Source of the DNA: GCA-2683135 sp964507445
GTDB lineage: Bacteria; Planctomycetota; GCA-002687715
Direction of reading: 5' to 3'
Length of the DNA: 64,000 nt
NCBI GenBank assembly: GCA_964507445.1
Contig: CAZDQF010000003.1
Location: forward strand, 310,001-374,000
The notes beneath the pieces were generated by a model. That model had not been told where the DNA came from and did no database searches. It worked only from the letters and a program-made list of their open reading frames with translations. The position numbers and the translations under genes are program-made. Shown piece after piece: positions 44,666 to 53,750 of the stretch (position 1 is the stretch's first letter; each line of letters starts with the position of its first letter).

Positions 44666-45644
44666 GGAACCACGCACGCACGGTCTCCTCCCCGGCGCAG
44701 TTGGTGCGGATGTTGACGCTGCCCTTCACATAGCCGGGCTTGGCGCCTTCCTTGAGCGTCACGGAGACCTTGAACTTGCGACCCTTGTCCAGCTCCTCCA
44801 CCACGGCGTCGAACTTCCCTTCGGGATAGACGTCCACGGCGGAGATCTGCAGATCCGCAGCCCCGCTCTTGCTCACCACCAGCTCCTTCGTCTTCTTGTC
44901 TCCGGGCTTGCAGACCCCGAAGTTCAGGTTCTGGAGTGAGAGCATCACCTCCCCGGCCACGTCCGCCGTCACCGGGACGATGGTCTTGGTGAGGGTCTTG
45001 TGATCCGTGAGCACGACGATGTTCTCGCGCATCAGGCCCACGTTGGCCCCAGCACCTACCGTCGCCGAATAGCGCTGCGCGACGCTGCCGTCAGCCCGCT
45101 TCTCCGGATCGCCCTTGGCCTCCACGGAGAGCAGCTTGTTGCTGGAGACCACCTCCTTGATGTCCACCGTCGACTTGGGGGACTTCACGATCTGGAACTC
45201 GATGGTCTCACTGGAATCGCTCTTGGAGAACTTGCCGAAGCTGAGGCTCGCCGGCTTGACGTAGTAGGGAGGCAACACCTCCCCTCGAAGGTTCAACTTG
45301 AGCTGGGGCCGGACGGCGCAGTCGCTGACCACCGTCACCACCTTCTCCAGCCGCCCCTTGAAGGTGAGGGTCTTGAGCGTCACCTCGATCTTGGTCTCCT
45401 CCCCCGGCTTGAGGTTGCTCTTCTCCGGGAGCGCCGCGGCGCACTGGCAAGACGGGATGACCTGCTTGATCCGCAGGTTCGACTTGCCGACGTTCCGCAC
45501 CACGAACTCGTGCTTCAGTTCTTGAAGCTGGGCCACCGACCCGAACTCCCAAGTGGCATCCGCGCACTCGATCCGCGGCCCGGACGGAGCCTGGGCCGGC
45601 AGGAGAAGGACCAGGCCAAACATGCAGATGAAGAGCTGTTTCAT
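44643..45644 (-). CDS. DUF1573 secreted protein
   Basis: A 333-residue protein with a signal peptide (LFICMFGLVLLLPAQA) from the ATG at 45644. The first domain is DUF1573 (about 20-120): ATWEFGSVAQLQELKHEFVV, then VGKSNLRIKQVIPSCQCAAA, and ALPEKSNLKPGEETKIEVTL, an Ig-like/MSP fold with the family C-x-C pair. A second, similar strand repeat appears at 220-330. DUF1573 proteins are common in Bacteroidota and Planctomycetota, function unknown. First gene of the operon that continues into the cytochrome and importer genes. Confidence 0.85.
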   Translation of the reverse strand: MKQLFICMFGLVLLLPAQAPSGPRIECADATWEFGSVAQLQELKHEFVVRNVGKSNLRIKQVIPSCQCAAALPEKSNLKPGEETKIEVTLKTLTFKGRLEKVVTVVSDCAVRPQLKLNLRGEVLPPYYVKPASLSFGKFSKSDSSETIEFQIVKSPKSTVDIKEVVSSNKLLSVEAKGDPEKRADGSVAQRYSATVGAGANVGLMRENIVVLTDHKTLTKTIVPVTADVAGEVMLSLQNLNFGVCKPGDKKTKELVVSKSGAADLQISAVDVYPEGKFDAVVEELDKGRKFKVSVTLKEGAKPGYVKGSVNIRTNCAGEETVRAWFHAFIARK

Positions 45645-45814
45645 GGAGTCTCGTCTCTTCGTTGAGGAAGTCATCCCCAACAGCGGGGAGGGCACGATTT
45701 TAGGGACATTGGAGCGCCCGACCAAGTAAACCGGGGAAACTCCTTGAGGACAGTACCCCGGAGTCCCCGCGCGCGGCTTTGCGGATTCGGGCTCTGTCGG
45801 CCAAGATCACCACC

Positions 45815-46267
45815 ATGGGAAGTCGGGCATACGGCGCGGCGCTCGCCCTGCTCCTCGCGGCCGGCTGCTCCGGGGACCCGGGGCCGGCCGCGGTGATGGA
45901 GGCGTGGCTCGGGCACCTGGCTCGAGGCGAGGTGCAGCAGGCCTTCGCGCTCCTCAGCAGCCGGAGCCGTGACCTCCTCAGCGAGGCGGAGGACGCCTGG
46001 ATCTCCGGACGGCCCCATCCCCTGGCGCCCTCGGATGGCCTCGAAGTCGAGCCCGAGAGCCCCCGGGGCCTCTCCCTGTTCCGTCGCCTCGTGGCCGGCC
46101 CCGGGTTCCACGGCGCCCCGCCGGTACCGGAGGACGCGGGAGCGCGTGTGCAGGCGGAGGTCATCGACGGCGACCGGGCCGTGGTCACCGTCAAGACCCT
46201 CAACGGTTCCTCGGACGCCCACCTGATCCGGGAAGACGGCGTCTGGCGCGTCGCCGTCCTCCCTTGA
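45815..46267 (+). CDS. Small predicted lipoprotein
   Basis: A 150-residue protein. Start ATG at 45815 chosen because it opens a signal sequence with lipobox LAAGC (Cys about residue 18). The rest resembles an NTF2/DUF4878-like fold: a helical MEAWLGHLARGEVQQAFALL start followed by alternating strands ending DGVWRVAVLP. Such domains occur in many small lipoproteins of unknown role. It diverges from the DUF1573 gene and converges with the TMTC-like gene. Confidence 0.58.
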   Translation: MGSRAYGAALALLLAAGCSGDPGPAAVMEAWLGHLARGEVQQAFALLSSRSRDLLSEAEDAWISGRPHPLAPSDGLEVEPESPRGLSLFRRLVAGPGFHGAPPVPEDAGARVQAEVIDGDRAVVTVKTLNGSSDAHLIREDGVWRVAVLP

Positions 46268-46273
46268 CCCCGG

Positions 46274-48478
46274 TCACCGCTCCAGAGCCTGACGCACCCG
46301 TGTCAGGGTGACCTCGTCCACGCCCGCAGGATGATCCAACGTCCAGCGGAGGGCTCGCCTCGCCAGCTTCCGGACCCGCTCTCCTCGTCCGCCCATGGCG
46401 GTCAGGGCCGCGTTGCTCAGCTCTTGAGCGGTCGGCGTCACCACCTCCGCCGCCCACGCCTCGAGGAACGCCCGCGCCGCGTCCACGTGCCGCGATCTGG
46501 ACCGCAGGTGATCGACGTGCGCCTGCACCACCGGACGGGCCTGATGCACCGGAGCGTTCAGGGCGCGGCGGAACAGGTCCTCCAGGAGCTTCGTGAACTG
46601 GTCCACCCCGACCTGGGATCGCACGGCTCGGAGACGCAGGCGGGCCAGCGCGGTCTTGAGGCCCTCCCTGTCGAGCCGCTCCAGCCGCTCCACGAGGGAG
46701 GCCACCCCGGCCAGGGCAGAGGTCCTGGACGCGCCCGTCAACAGACCCGCTCGCTGCAACCGCAGATCCACCCGTTGCGCCAGGGTATCCGTACACAGCT
46801 GCAACCAATCCGTGCTCGCACCCTGAGGACCGGCGGCCAGCTCCAGCCCATGCCGGGTCATGTCCTCCGCCTGTTGCAGGGCACGGTCCGCCGCGCTCAC
46901 GAGGTCTTCGAACGCCGCGCGGTCGCCCCGCTGCATGGCTCCGGGCAGCTGCCGGGCGGCCAGACCTGAGCGGTTCACCGACGCCTGGTAGCCCACCTCG
47001 ATGGAGTCCTCGTGGTAGATCCCCGGGCGCCCGGGGATGGCCACCAGGGGCGCACCCATGGCGCGGTCGAAGGCCTGCTGAGCGCGGGCGAGGGCTGAGG
47101 GCTCGCCCCGCGCCGCGCGCTGCACCTCGGCGGTCCCCACCTGAAAGTGAGCCTGCGCGGCCTCCGGATATCGCTCCGCCGCGGCGGCGAACAGGGTTCG
47201 TTGGTCGCTCCAGATGGGGACGTCGAGGAGACAGCAGGCTCCGGGGAAGAGGACCATCCACGCCGCCAGTCCGCGCCCCAGCCACCGGAGCCGGGGGCGG
47301 TCCTCCGCTCGGCAGCCCAGCGCCGCCAACGCCAGCGCCAGCCCGGTCAAGGGCAGGTAGAGGAACCGGGAAGCGGCGACGGCGCCGATGGGCACCACCA
47401 GGTTGGTCACCGGGAGAAGGGTGCCACCGAGGAATGCGAGGCCGAAGGCCACCCGCGGAGCTCGTCGCCAGCAGCACGCGACAGCCAGGATCAGCAGCAC
47501 CACCACGCCGAGACCGAGCACGCTGCGGGGGTCTGTGAGGTCAGCCGCCGGAGGCAATTCCTGAAGCGTCGGGTTCGGGTGCAACCACACCGGAAGGACG
47601 AGGGCCGGCAGGTCGTAGGACCCGATCACGGCCAGGGCCGTCGCCACCGCGGAGGCCGGGAGCATCTGGGCGAACACCGGGTCGCCCACGGAGGCCACCT
47701 CCCCAAGCACCGCCATGCGCACCGCCATCCACCCCACGAGCGCCCCCACCGACGGCAGGCAACCGATGAGGGAGTCACGTAGCGATCGCCTGCAGGCCAA
47801 CCAGCCCATCAGGAACACCACCCCGGGGAGCGCCACCGCGCTCTCCTTGGCCAGTAGAGCGAGGAAGAGCAGGAGCCCGTGCCACGTCCAACGACCGACA
47901 CCGCCGCGCTCCATGGCTTGCAGCGCCAGGAGCAACGAGGCGGAGGTGAACACCACGCTCAGCCCCTCCGCTGCCCCCACCTGCGTCGCGACGGCCTCCA
48001 GGGAGACCGGGTGGATCGCCAGCACCAGCGCTCCCACGAAGGCCCAGCGCCGTGCCCCCTTCATGCCCTCGAGCAGGGCGAGGAAGAGGAGGAATCGCAG
48101 CTGGACCCCCACCACATGCAGCAACAGGTTGCCCAGGTTCACAGGGACCGAGCGGTCGTCCGCCAGCTCGCTCGCCGACGTGACTCCGCGCAGGCAGGAG
48201 AGCCAGAGGAGCGACAAGGGGCGGTAGAGACCGCCGCGAGCCTCCGTCTCGGCGGCGTTACGGGCTCCCGCGTTCCACCAGTCGGTCGTGAACATCTCGG
48301 CCACGAGGAACCCGGAGACCCGCGGGTCTTCCTGCATGAAGAAACGCGAGTCCAGGGTGAACCGGTGCCCCATGGCGGGGGCAAAGACCACGACGACCAC
48401 CACCGCGAGGATGGCCAGGGAGCGTCGGTTGTCTCGGATCTGATGACGCAGGGTCAGGGAGTCGTGGTCATCGGGCAC
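46274..48478 (-). CDS. TMTC-like membrane protein: GT-C-type N-terminal half, helical C-terminal half
   Basis: A 734-residue protein. The first 420 residues hold about ten transmembrane helices with the layout of GT-C/TMTC O-mannosyltransferases: an acidic loop after helix 1 (FTLDSRFFMQEDPRVSGF), GGLYRPLSLLWLSCLRG, ESAVALPGVVFLMGW, and VPIGAVAASRFLYLPLTGLA. TMTC proteins then carry TPRs; here the C-terminal 300 residues are helical but TPR consensus is weak (YPEAAQAHFQVGTAEVQRAA). Probable lipid-linked sugar transferase; substrate unknown. No other glycosylation gene is adjacent. Confidence 0.62.
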   Translation of the reverse strand: MPDDHDSLTLRHQIRDNRRSLAILAVVVVVVFAPAMGHRFTLDSRFFMQEDPRVSGFLVAEMFTTDWWNAGARNAAETEARGGLYRPLSLLWLSCLRGVTSASELADDRSVPVNLGNLLLHVVGVQLRFLLFLALLEGMKGARRWAFVGALVLAIHPVSLEAVATQVGAAEGLSVVFTSASLLLALQAMERGGVGRWTWHGLLLFLALLAKESAVALPGVVFLMGWLACRRSLRDSLIGCLPSVGALVGWMAVRMAVLGEVASVGDPVFAQMLPASAVATALAVIGSYDLPALVLPVWLHPNPTLQELPPAADLTDPRSVLGLGVVVLLILAVACCWRRAPRVAFGLAFLGGTLLPVTNLVVPIGAVAASRFLYLPLTGLALALAALGCRAEDRPRLRWLGRGLAAWMVLFPGACCLLDVPIWSDQRTLFAAAAERYPEAAQAHFQVGTAEVQRAARGEPSALARAQQAFDRAMGAPLVAIPGRPGIYHEDSIEVGYQASVNRSGLAARQLPGAMQRGDRAAFEDLVSAADRALQQAEDMTRHGLELAAGPQGASTDWLQLCTDTLAQRVDLRLQRAGLLTGASRTSALAGVASLVERLERLDREGLKTALARLRLRAVRSQVGVDQFTKLLEDLFRRALNAPVHQARPVVQAHVDHLRSRSRHVDAARAFLEAWAAEVVTPTAQELSNAALTAMGGRGERVRKLARRALRWTLDHPAGVDEVTLTRVRQALER

Positions 48479-48527
48479 GAGCGCATGGTGTCACGGCGCG
48501 ACCTGCCGGTCCACCGGCACCCGCTCG

Positions 48528-48863
48528 TCATCGCACCACGTAGGTGTTGGTGGCGGTGACCCCTCCCACCGTGGCGGTGATCTCCAGGTCCGCGCCCGCG
48601 CACCCCGGAGGAAGCGTGAAGCAGACCTCCAGGACCCCGAACTCCACCGAAGAACTCGTGGTCCGCAACACCACCCCGTTCAACTCCACGGTCACGCAGG
48701 CACCGACCGTGCCGCCGGGAGCGTGGATCTGCACGCACGCCACGGAGCCCTGGGTGGGGGGACCTCCGGCGGAGATCACCACGCCTCCCTGGGCGCAGAG
48801 CTCGCCCTGGAGCAAGAACGAGACAATGGCGGCGGCGAGCAGGTGGCGGGGACTGACGGACAT
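48528..48863 (-). CDS. Small secreted protein of unknown function
   Basis: A 111-residue protein from the ATG at 48863, giving the signal peptide HLLAAAIVSFLLQGELCAQ. The mature part is a single beta-rich domain with paired cysteines (CVQIHAPGGTVGACVTVELN, then VCFTLPPGCAGADLEITATV). It resembles a small Ig/Big-like domain. It is only slightly separated from the TMTC-like gene on the same strand. Function not inferable. Confidence 0.5.
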   Translation of the reverse strand: MSVSPRHLLAAAIVSFLLQGELCAQGGVVISAGGPPTQGSVACVQIHAPGGTVGACVTVELNGVVLRTTSSSVEFGVLEVCFTLPPGCAGADLEITATVGGVTATNTYVVR

Positions 48864-49047
48864 GAAGCTCTCGGACGCTCCCTGACAGGATCGGGGACGG
48901 GATGGGTCCACGGCGACCGCGAGTCGCACCGTCACCCGTCTCTACACATGGTAGGAAAGGCCGGGTCCCGAAGTCAAAGCCAGATCTGGCCTTGGACGGC
49001 GGAACCGCGCCCCTCCCCGAACCAGGGCGAGGCGCGGCCGGACGGCC

Positions 49048-51672
49048 TCAGGCCGCCGCCGAGATCCCCGCGGGGACCAGCTCCAGCGAACCGTCCCGGA
49101 CCGAGACCACGGCCCCGGCCCCCTCCGCCAGGTCTCCAGCCAGGATGCCCCTGGCCACCCGATCCACGATCTCCTTCTTGATCAGACGCTTCAGCGGCCT
49201 GGCCCCGTACACGGGGTCGTAGCCCCGCTCCGCCAGCACCTCCCGGGCCTCCGGACTGATCTCCAGCTCGATTCCCCGGTCCCGGACCCGCCGGACCACT
49301 GCGTCGAGGTGGATGGAGAGGATGGCGTTCATGTCCTCGCGGCTCAGGGACGCGAAGGGGATCACCTCATCCAGCCGGTTCACGAATTCGGGCCGGAAGA
49401 ACTTCTCCACCTCCCCCATCAAGCGCGCGCGCTCGTTGGACTCGTCGACCAGGTCTTCCCCGGCGTCGTACCCGAGCCCGCCACGGGCCACGGTGCCGAT
49501 GTTCGAGGTCATGACGATGATGGCGTTGCGGAAGTCGACCGTTCGCCCCTGGCCGTCGGTCAGGCGACCGTCATCGAGGACCTGCAAGAGCGTGTTGAAG
49601 ACATCCGGATGGGCCTTCTCCACCTCGTCCAGCAACACCACGCTGTAGGGACGACGACGGACCAGCTCCGTGAGCTGGCCGCCCTCCTCGTGTCCCACGT
49701 ATCCGGGAGGCGCTCCCACCAGCCGCGAGACCGTGTGCTTCTCCTGGTACTCCCCCATGTCGATGCGGACCATGGCCCGCTCATCATCGAACAACAGCAA
49801 CGCGAGGCTCCTGGCGAGCTCGGTCTTGCCGACCCCCGTAGGACCGACGAACAGGAACGACCCGGCAGGACGCCCCGGATCGGCCAGCCCCGCACGTTGC
49901 CGACGTACGGCGTCCGCCACGGCGACCACGGCCTCGTCCTGACCGACGACCCGCTGATGAAGCCGCGCCTCGAGCTCGAGCAGCCGCTCCCGCTCGCTCT
50001 CGAGCATCCTGGTGACGGGTACACCGGTCCAGGCAGAGACGACGTCCGCGATCTCCTCCTCCGTGATCTCCTCTCGTAGCAGGGGACGTTCTCCCTGCAG
50101 TTCCTTCAATCGAGCCTCCGCCTTACGGACCGCCTCCTCGGACTGCGGGATCTCGCCGTAGAGGATCTCCGAGACCCTGCTCAGGTTCCCCTCCCGCTGG
50201 CACCGGTCCTTCTCTCGCCCCAGCTCCTCGATGCGCTCCGTGGCTGAGCGGATCTGCTGGATGGTCTCCTTCTCCGCCAACCATGCCTGCCGCGTGGCCT
50301 GGGCCCGTTCCTTGACGTCGGCGATCAGTCGCTCGACCTCGGAGCGCCGCGCCTTGGACTTCTTGTCCCGCTCACGCTGCAGGGCCTCGCGCTCGATCTC
50401 CAGGGTCGTGAGCTGCCGCTCCAGTTGATCCAGCTGCTCTGGGGTCGAGTCGATCTCGATGCGAAGCCTGGAGAGCGCCTCGTCCACCAGATCGATGGCC
50501 TTGTCCGGGAGCATACGGTCCGTGATGTAGCGGTCGGAGAGGCCCGACGCGGCCACCAGAGCGGCGTCGCGGATGCGCACCCCATGGTGCACCTCGTACT
50601 TCTCCTTCAAGCCGCGCAGGATCGCCAGGGTCTCCTCCACGGACGGTTCGCTGACCTTCACCACCTGGAAGCGGCGCTCCAGCGCGGCGTCCTTCTCGAT
50701 GTTGTTGCGATAATAATACAGGGTGGTAGCGCCGACGCCGCGCCCCTTGCCGCGCGCCAGCGCCCGTTTGATAAAGTTTGCGGCGTCCTGGGAGCCCTCC
50801 GCCTTTCCAGCTCCCACCACCGTATGAAGCTCGTCGATGAAGAGGATGATCTCCCCCTCCGCCCCGGTGACCTCCTTCAGCACCGCGTCCATACGCTCCT
50901 CGAACTCGCCGCGGAGCTTCGCGCCCGCCACCAGCGCTCCCATGTCCAGCGCCAGCACGCGACGGTCCTTGAGGCTGTCGGGGATGTCCCCGGCGATGAT
51001 CCGCTGGGCCAGCCCCTCCACGATGGCGGTCTTGCCCACGCCGGGCTCGCCCACCAGCACCGGGTTGTTCTTGGTCCGCCGCAGCAGCACCTGGAGGATG
51101 CGACGGATCTCCTGATCCCTGCCGATGACCGGGTCGAGCTTCCCTTCCCGCGCCATGGCGGTCAGGTCCCTCGTGTAGCGCTCAAGGGCCTGATAGCGGT
51201 CTTCGGGATTGCGCGAGTCCTGGGGGCCATCTCCGCGCATGGGTTCCAACGCCTGCTCCACCAGCGCACGGGTCATACCCATGCCGGTCATGAGAGTCGA
51301 GACCGACCCTGCTGACCCGTCGACCGCTGCCCACAGGACGTGTTCGATGCCGAGATAGGCGTCTCCGAGCTTGCGCTGCCGCTTCTCCGCCGCGTGTAGC
51401 AGCGTTCCCAGCTCGCGACTCCCGGAGGAGAGCTCGGGGTTCCCGCCTTCCCGGGACGGGAGACGTTCCAAACACTGGTCCAGTCCCCGGCCCAGGGCAC
51501 CCGGGTCCAGGGAGAGGCGATCCAGGACGCAGGAGAACAACCCCTGCTCCTGATCCAGGAGGGCGCGCATCAGATGAGGCGGAGTCAGCTCCGCATGCCC
51601 ACACCGCCTTGCCAAATCGGCGGCATCTGCCATCGCGTCCGCCAGCTTCACTGTCATCATGTCAGGCTTCAT
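49048..51672 (-). CDS. clpB: ATP-dependent disaggregase ClpB
   Basis: An 874-residue Hsp100 chaperone. The ATG at 51672 is preferred because AAGGAG lies eight bases upstream; the ATG six bases earlier is too close to that site. N domain repeats (TPPHLMRALLDQEQ, LGIEHVLWAAV), NBD1 Walker A GEPGVGKTAIVE and Walker B IILFIDELHTV, a coiled-coil middle domain (about 400-520), NBD2 Walker A GPTGVGKTELA and Walker B VVLLDEVEKAH are all present. A stretch at residues about 296-324 departs from a near-invariant family segment and uses atypical codons; see findings. Acts with DnaK to rescue aggregates; a small inverted repeat precedes it. Confidence 0.93.
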   Translation of the reverse strand: MKPDMMTVKLADAMADAADLARRCGHAELTPPHLMRALLDQEQGLFSCVLDRLSLDPGALGRGLDQCLERLPSREGGNPELSSGSRELGTLLHAAEKRQRKLGDAYLGIEHVLWAAVDGSAGSVSTLMTGMGMTRALVEQALEPMRGDGPQDSRNPEDRYQALERYTRDLTAMAREGKLDPVIGRDQEIRRILQVLLRRTKNNPVLVGEPGVGKTAIVEGLAQRIIAGDIPDSLKDRRVLALDMGALVAGAKLRGEFEERMDAVLKEVTGAEGEIILFIDELHTVVGAGKAEGSQDAANFIKRALARGKGRGVGATTLYYYRNNIEKDAALERRFQVVKVSEPSVEETLAILRGLKEKYEVHHGVRIRDAALVAASGLSDRYITDRMLPDKAIDLVDEALSRLRIEIDSTPEQLDQLERQLTTLEIEREALQRERDKKSKARRSEVERLIADVKERAQATRQAWLAEKETIQQIRSATERIEELGREKDRCQREGNLSRVSEILYGEIPQSEEAVRKAEARLKELQGERPLLREEITEEEIADVVSAWTGVPVTRMLESERERLLELEARLHQRVVGQDEAVVAVADAVRRQRAGLADPGRPAGSFLFVGPTGVGKTELARSLALLLFDDERAMVRIDMGEYQEKHTVSRLVGAPPGYVGHEEGGQLTELVRRRPYSVVLLDEVEKAHPDVFNTLLQVLDDGRLTDGQGRTVDFRNAIIVMTSNIGTVARGGLGYDAGEDLVDESNERARLMGEVEKFFRPEFVNRLDEVIPFASLSREDMNAILSIHLDAVVRRVRDRGIELEISPEAREVLAERGYDPVYGARPLKRLIKKEIVDRVARGILAGDLAEGAGAVVSVRDGSLELVPAGISAAA

Positions 51673-51689
51673 GTGCATAACTCCTTCCG

Positions 51690-51705
51690 TTGCATAGACC
51701 TGCAA
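51690..51705. promoter_or_regulatory. Inverted repeat upstream of clpB
   Basis: TTGCA (51690-51694) and TGCAA (51701-51705) form a perfect 5-base repeat around 6 bases, directly upstream of the clpB ribosome binding site. Possible operator or RNA hairpin; it does not match the CIRCE consensus. Confidence 0.22.
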
Positions 51706-51767
51706 GGGAATAAGCAATGCACGTGCCGGGCGAAGCGCGGACGTGACGACGCGCGAGGAGCTTCAGG

Positions 51768-52193
51768 TCAGCTATCGAGGAACCGGGGCTCGCCGTCCTC
51801 GTCGAGGAACGCCCCTGAGTTCTCCAGCTCCTCCTGACAATCGATGCAGTACACCGCGAACGGGAGCGCCTTGAGACGGGCGAGCCCGATGGTCGTGTTG
51901 CACTCAGCGCAACGACCGTAACTGCCGTCCTCGATCTTCTTGAGGGCGTTGGAGATCTGCTGCAGCTCCCGGGACTCCCGAGCACGCGCGTCCAGAGCCA
52001 GGTCGGTATTCAGGGCGCTGTTGGCGATGTCAGCCTCGTCACCGTGGCCTTCGTCCTCACCTGAGTTGTCCATCTTGGCCCTCGCCCCGTCCAGCAACCA
52101 GCGCTGACGCTCGCGAAGGGTCTCGGCCATCCGGTCTCGCTGGGCCTTGGTCAACGACCGACCGCGTGTCGCGGTGTCTCTCTTGCTGCTCAA
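51768..52193 (-). CDS. DksA/TraR-family zinc-finger regulator
   Basis: A 141-residue protein. Two CxxC pairs 17 residues apart (CAECNTTIG and CIDCQEEL) form the DksA-type zinc finger. A preceding helical pair carries an acidic tip (GHGDEADIANS) which in DksA-like proteins enters the RNA polymerase secondary channel. The start is a TTG at 52193 with a GAGGGAGAG ribosome binding site about five bases upstream. Likely a general transcription modulator; whether it needs ppGpp is not visible. Encoded upstream of clpB on the same strand with a 95-base gap. Confidence 0.78.
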   Translation of the reverse strand: MSSKRDTATRGRSLTKAQRDRMAETLRERQRWLLDGARAKMDNSGEDEGHGDEADIANSALNTDLALDARARESRELQQISNALKKIEDGSYGRCAECNTTIGLARLKALPFAVYCIDCQEELENSGAFLDEDGEPRFLDS

Positions 52194-52364
52194 AAGAACT
52201 CTCCCTCACCTGGGTGCATCGTGAAAGCACCCCCTCTTCGGCACAACCGCAAGCCGCTCTGCAGCTTTTCCCTCCCGCTCGCCGGGTCATCTCCCGGAGG
52301 CGAGATCCTTACGTCCCAAAACCCACGTTGACCAACCACAATTCGAGAATAGTTGTGGTTCGGT

Positions 52365-53750
52365 TCACCTTTGCTCTCGGAATTCGCTCACATCGAGACC
52401 CAGGGCGGCGATCCGGGCATGGAGACTGGGTCGGGCCATCCCCCCCAGTCGGGCCGCCTCACTGACGTTGCCCCGGGCCTGCCGCAGGAGCCCCTGCAGA
52501 TAGTCGCGCTCGAAGCCTTCCATGGCCTGACGATACGGGCGGAAATCCGGAACCGGGACGTCCTTCACCGACTCCTCCGTCGGCAGCTCCTCCAACGTCA
52601 CCACCTCGGCCTCCACAGTACCCGCAAGTCGCTCCACCAGGTTCTGGAGCGCCCGCACGTTGCCCGGCCAAGGGAGCCCCTGAAGGTGAGCCATCACCTC
52701 CGGGGAGAACACCAACTCCGGTCGGCCCACGGACGTGAGGAAGTGGGTGACCAACAGCGGGATGTCATCGACCCGATCCCGAAGCGGCGGCACATTCAGG
52801 GGCAGCACATCCAGGCGGTAGAACAAGTCGTCACGGAACGTCCCTTCCTCGACCAGGGACCTGAGGTCCCGATTGCTGGCCGCGATCACCCGCACGTCCG
52901 GCCGCGCCACCTCCTCGCCCCCGACCCGGACCACCTCTCCGGTCTCCAGGAATCGCAACAGGCTGGACTGGACATCCAGAGGGACCTCCGCGATCTCATC
53001 CAGCAGCAGCGTCCCCCCGGCGGCTCGCTGCACATAGCCTGCCCGGGTACGGTCCGCGCCCGTGAAGGCGCCTTCCACGACGCCGTAGAGCTCCGCTTCG
53101 ATGAGCGTGGCCGGGAGCGCGCCACAGTGCGCGGACAGGAACGGGCCCGCGGCGCGCTCGCTCCGCTCATGGACGGCCCGGGCCACCATCCCCTTGCCGG
53201 CGCCGCTCTCGCCCGTGACGAGGACGGTGCCGCCGGCGCGGGCGACACGCTCGATGGTGCGGTAAAGGCGACGCATCACCGCGCTCTTTCCGATCAAGCC
53301 CGCGAAGGTGCCCGCCCTCGTTAGCTGCTCCCGGAGCACGCGGTTCTCCGCCAGCAGACGGGCCTTCTCCCCGGCCTTGCTGATGGTCGCCACCAGCTCC
53401 TCCGTCTCAAACGGCTTGGCCAGATAGCTCTCTGCGCCCTGTTCCATGGCGGTGATGGCATCCTTGACGGACCCATAGGCGGTCATGATCACCGTCCTCG
53501 TCCCAGGAGACACGTCCAGGGCCTTGCGAAACAACTCACGGCCGTCCATCCCCGGCATGCGAACGTCCGTCAACATGACGTCAAACGCCTCACCGCCGAG
53601 CGCCGCCAGCGCCGCCTCCCCGTCCGTCACCACCTCGACGAGGAAGCCCCGCCGCCTGAGCGCGCGCGAGAGAAAGTGACGCATGCTCTCCTCGTCGTCC
53701 ACCACGAGGACGCGGAGGGGATCGCTCTGGGGTCCGGACTCAGTCACCAT
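52365..53750 (-). CDS. Sigma-54-dependent NtrC-type response regulator
   Basis: A 461-residue regulator. The ATG at 53750 overlaps the sensor kinase gene by 11 bases; upstream codons are a shadow. Receiver domain (residues 13-125) has the phospho-acceptor Asp in VMLTDVRMPGMDG and Lys in YLAKPFE. The AAA+ domain has Walker A GESGAGKGMVAR and the sigma-54 contact loop EGAFTGAD. The C-terminal Fis-type helix-turn-helix is GNVSEAARLGGMARPSLHAR. It activates sigma-54 promoters when phosphorylated by the partner kinase. Confidence 0.92.
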   Translation of the reverse strand: MVTESGPQSDPLRVLVVDDEESMRHFLSRALRRRGFLVEVVTDGEAALAALGGEAFDVMLTDVRMPGMDGRELFRKALDVSPGTRTVIMTAYGSVKDAITAMEQGAESYLAKPFETEELVATISKAGEKARLLAENRVLREQLTRAGTFAGLIGKSAVMRRLYRTIERVARAGGTVLVTGESGAGKGMVARAVHERSERAAGPFLSAHCGALPATLIEAELYGVVEGAFTGADRTRAGYVQRAAGGTLLLDEIAEVPLDVQSSLLRFLETGEVVRVGGEEVARPDVRVIAASNRDLRSLVEEGTFRDDLFYRLDVLPLNVPPLRDRVDDIPLLVTHFLTSVGRPELVFSPEVMAHLQGLPWPGNVRALQNLVERLAGTVEAEVVTLEELPTEESVKDVPVPDFRPYRQAMEGFERDYLQGLLRQARGNVSEAARLGGMARPSLHARIAALGLDVSEFREQR

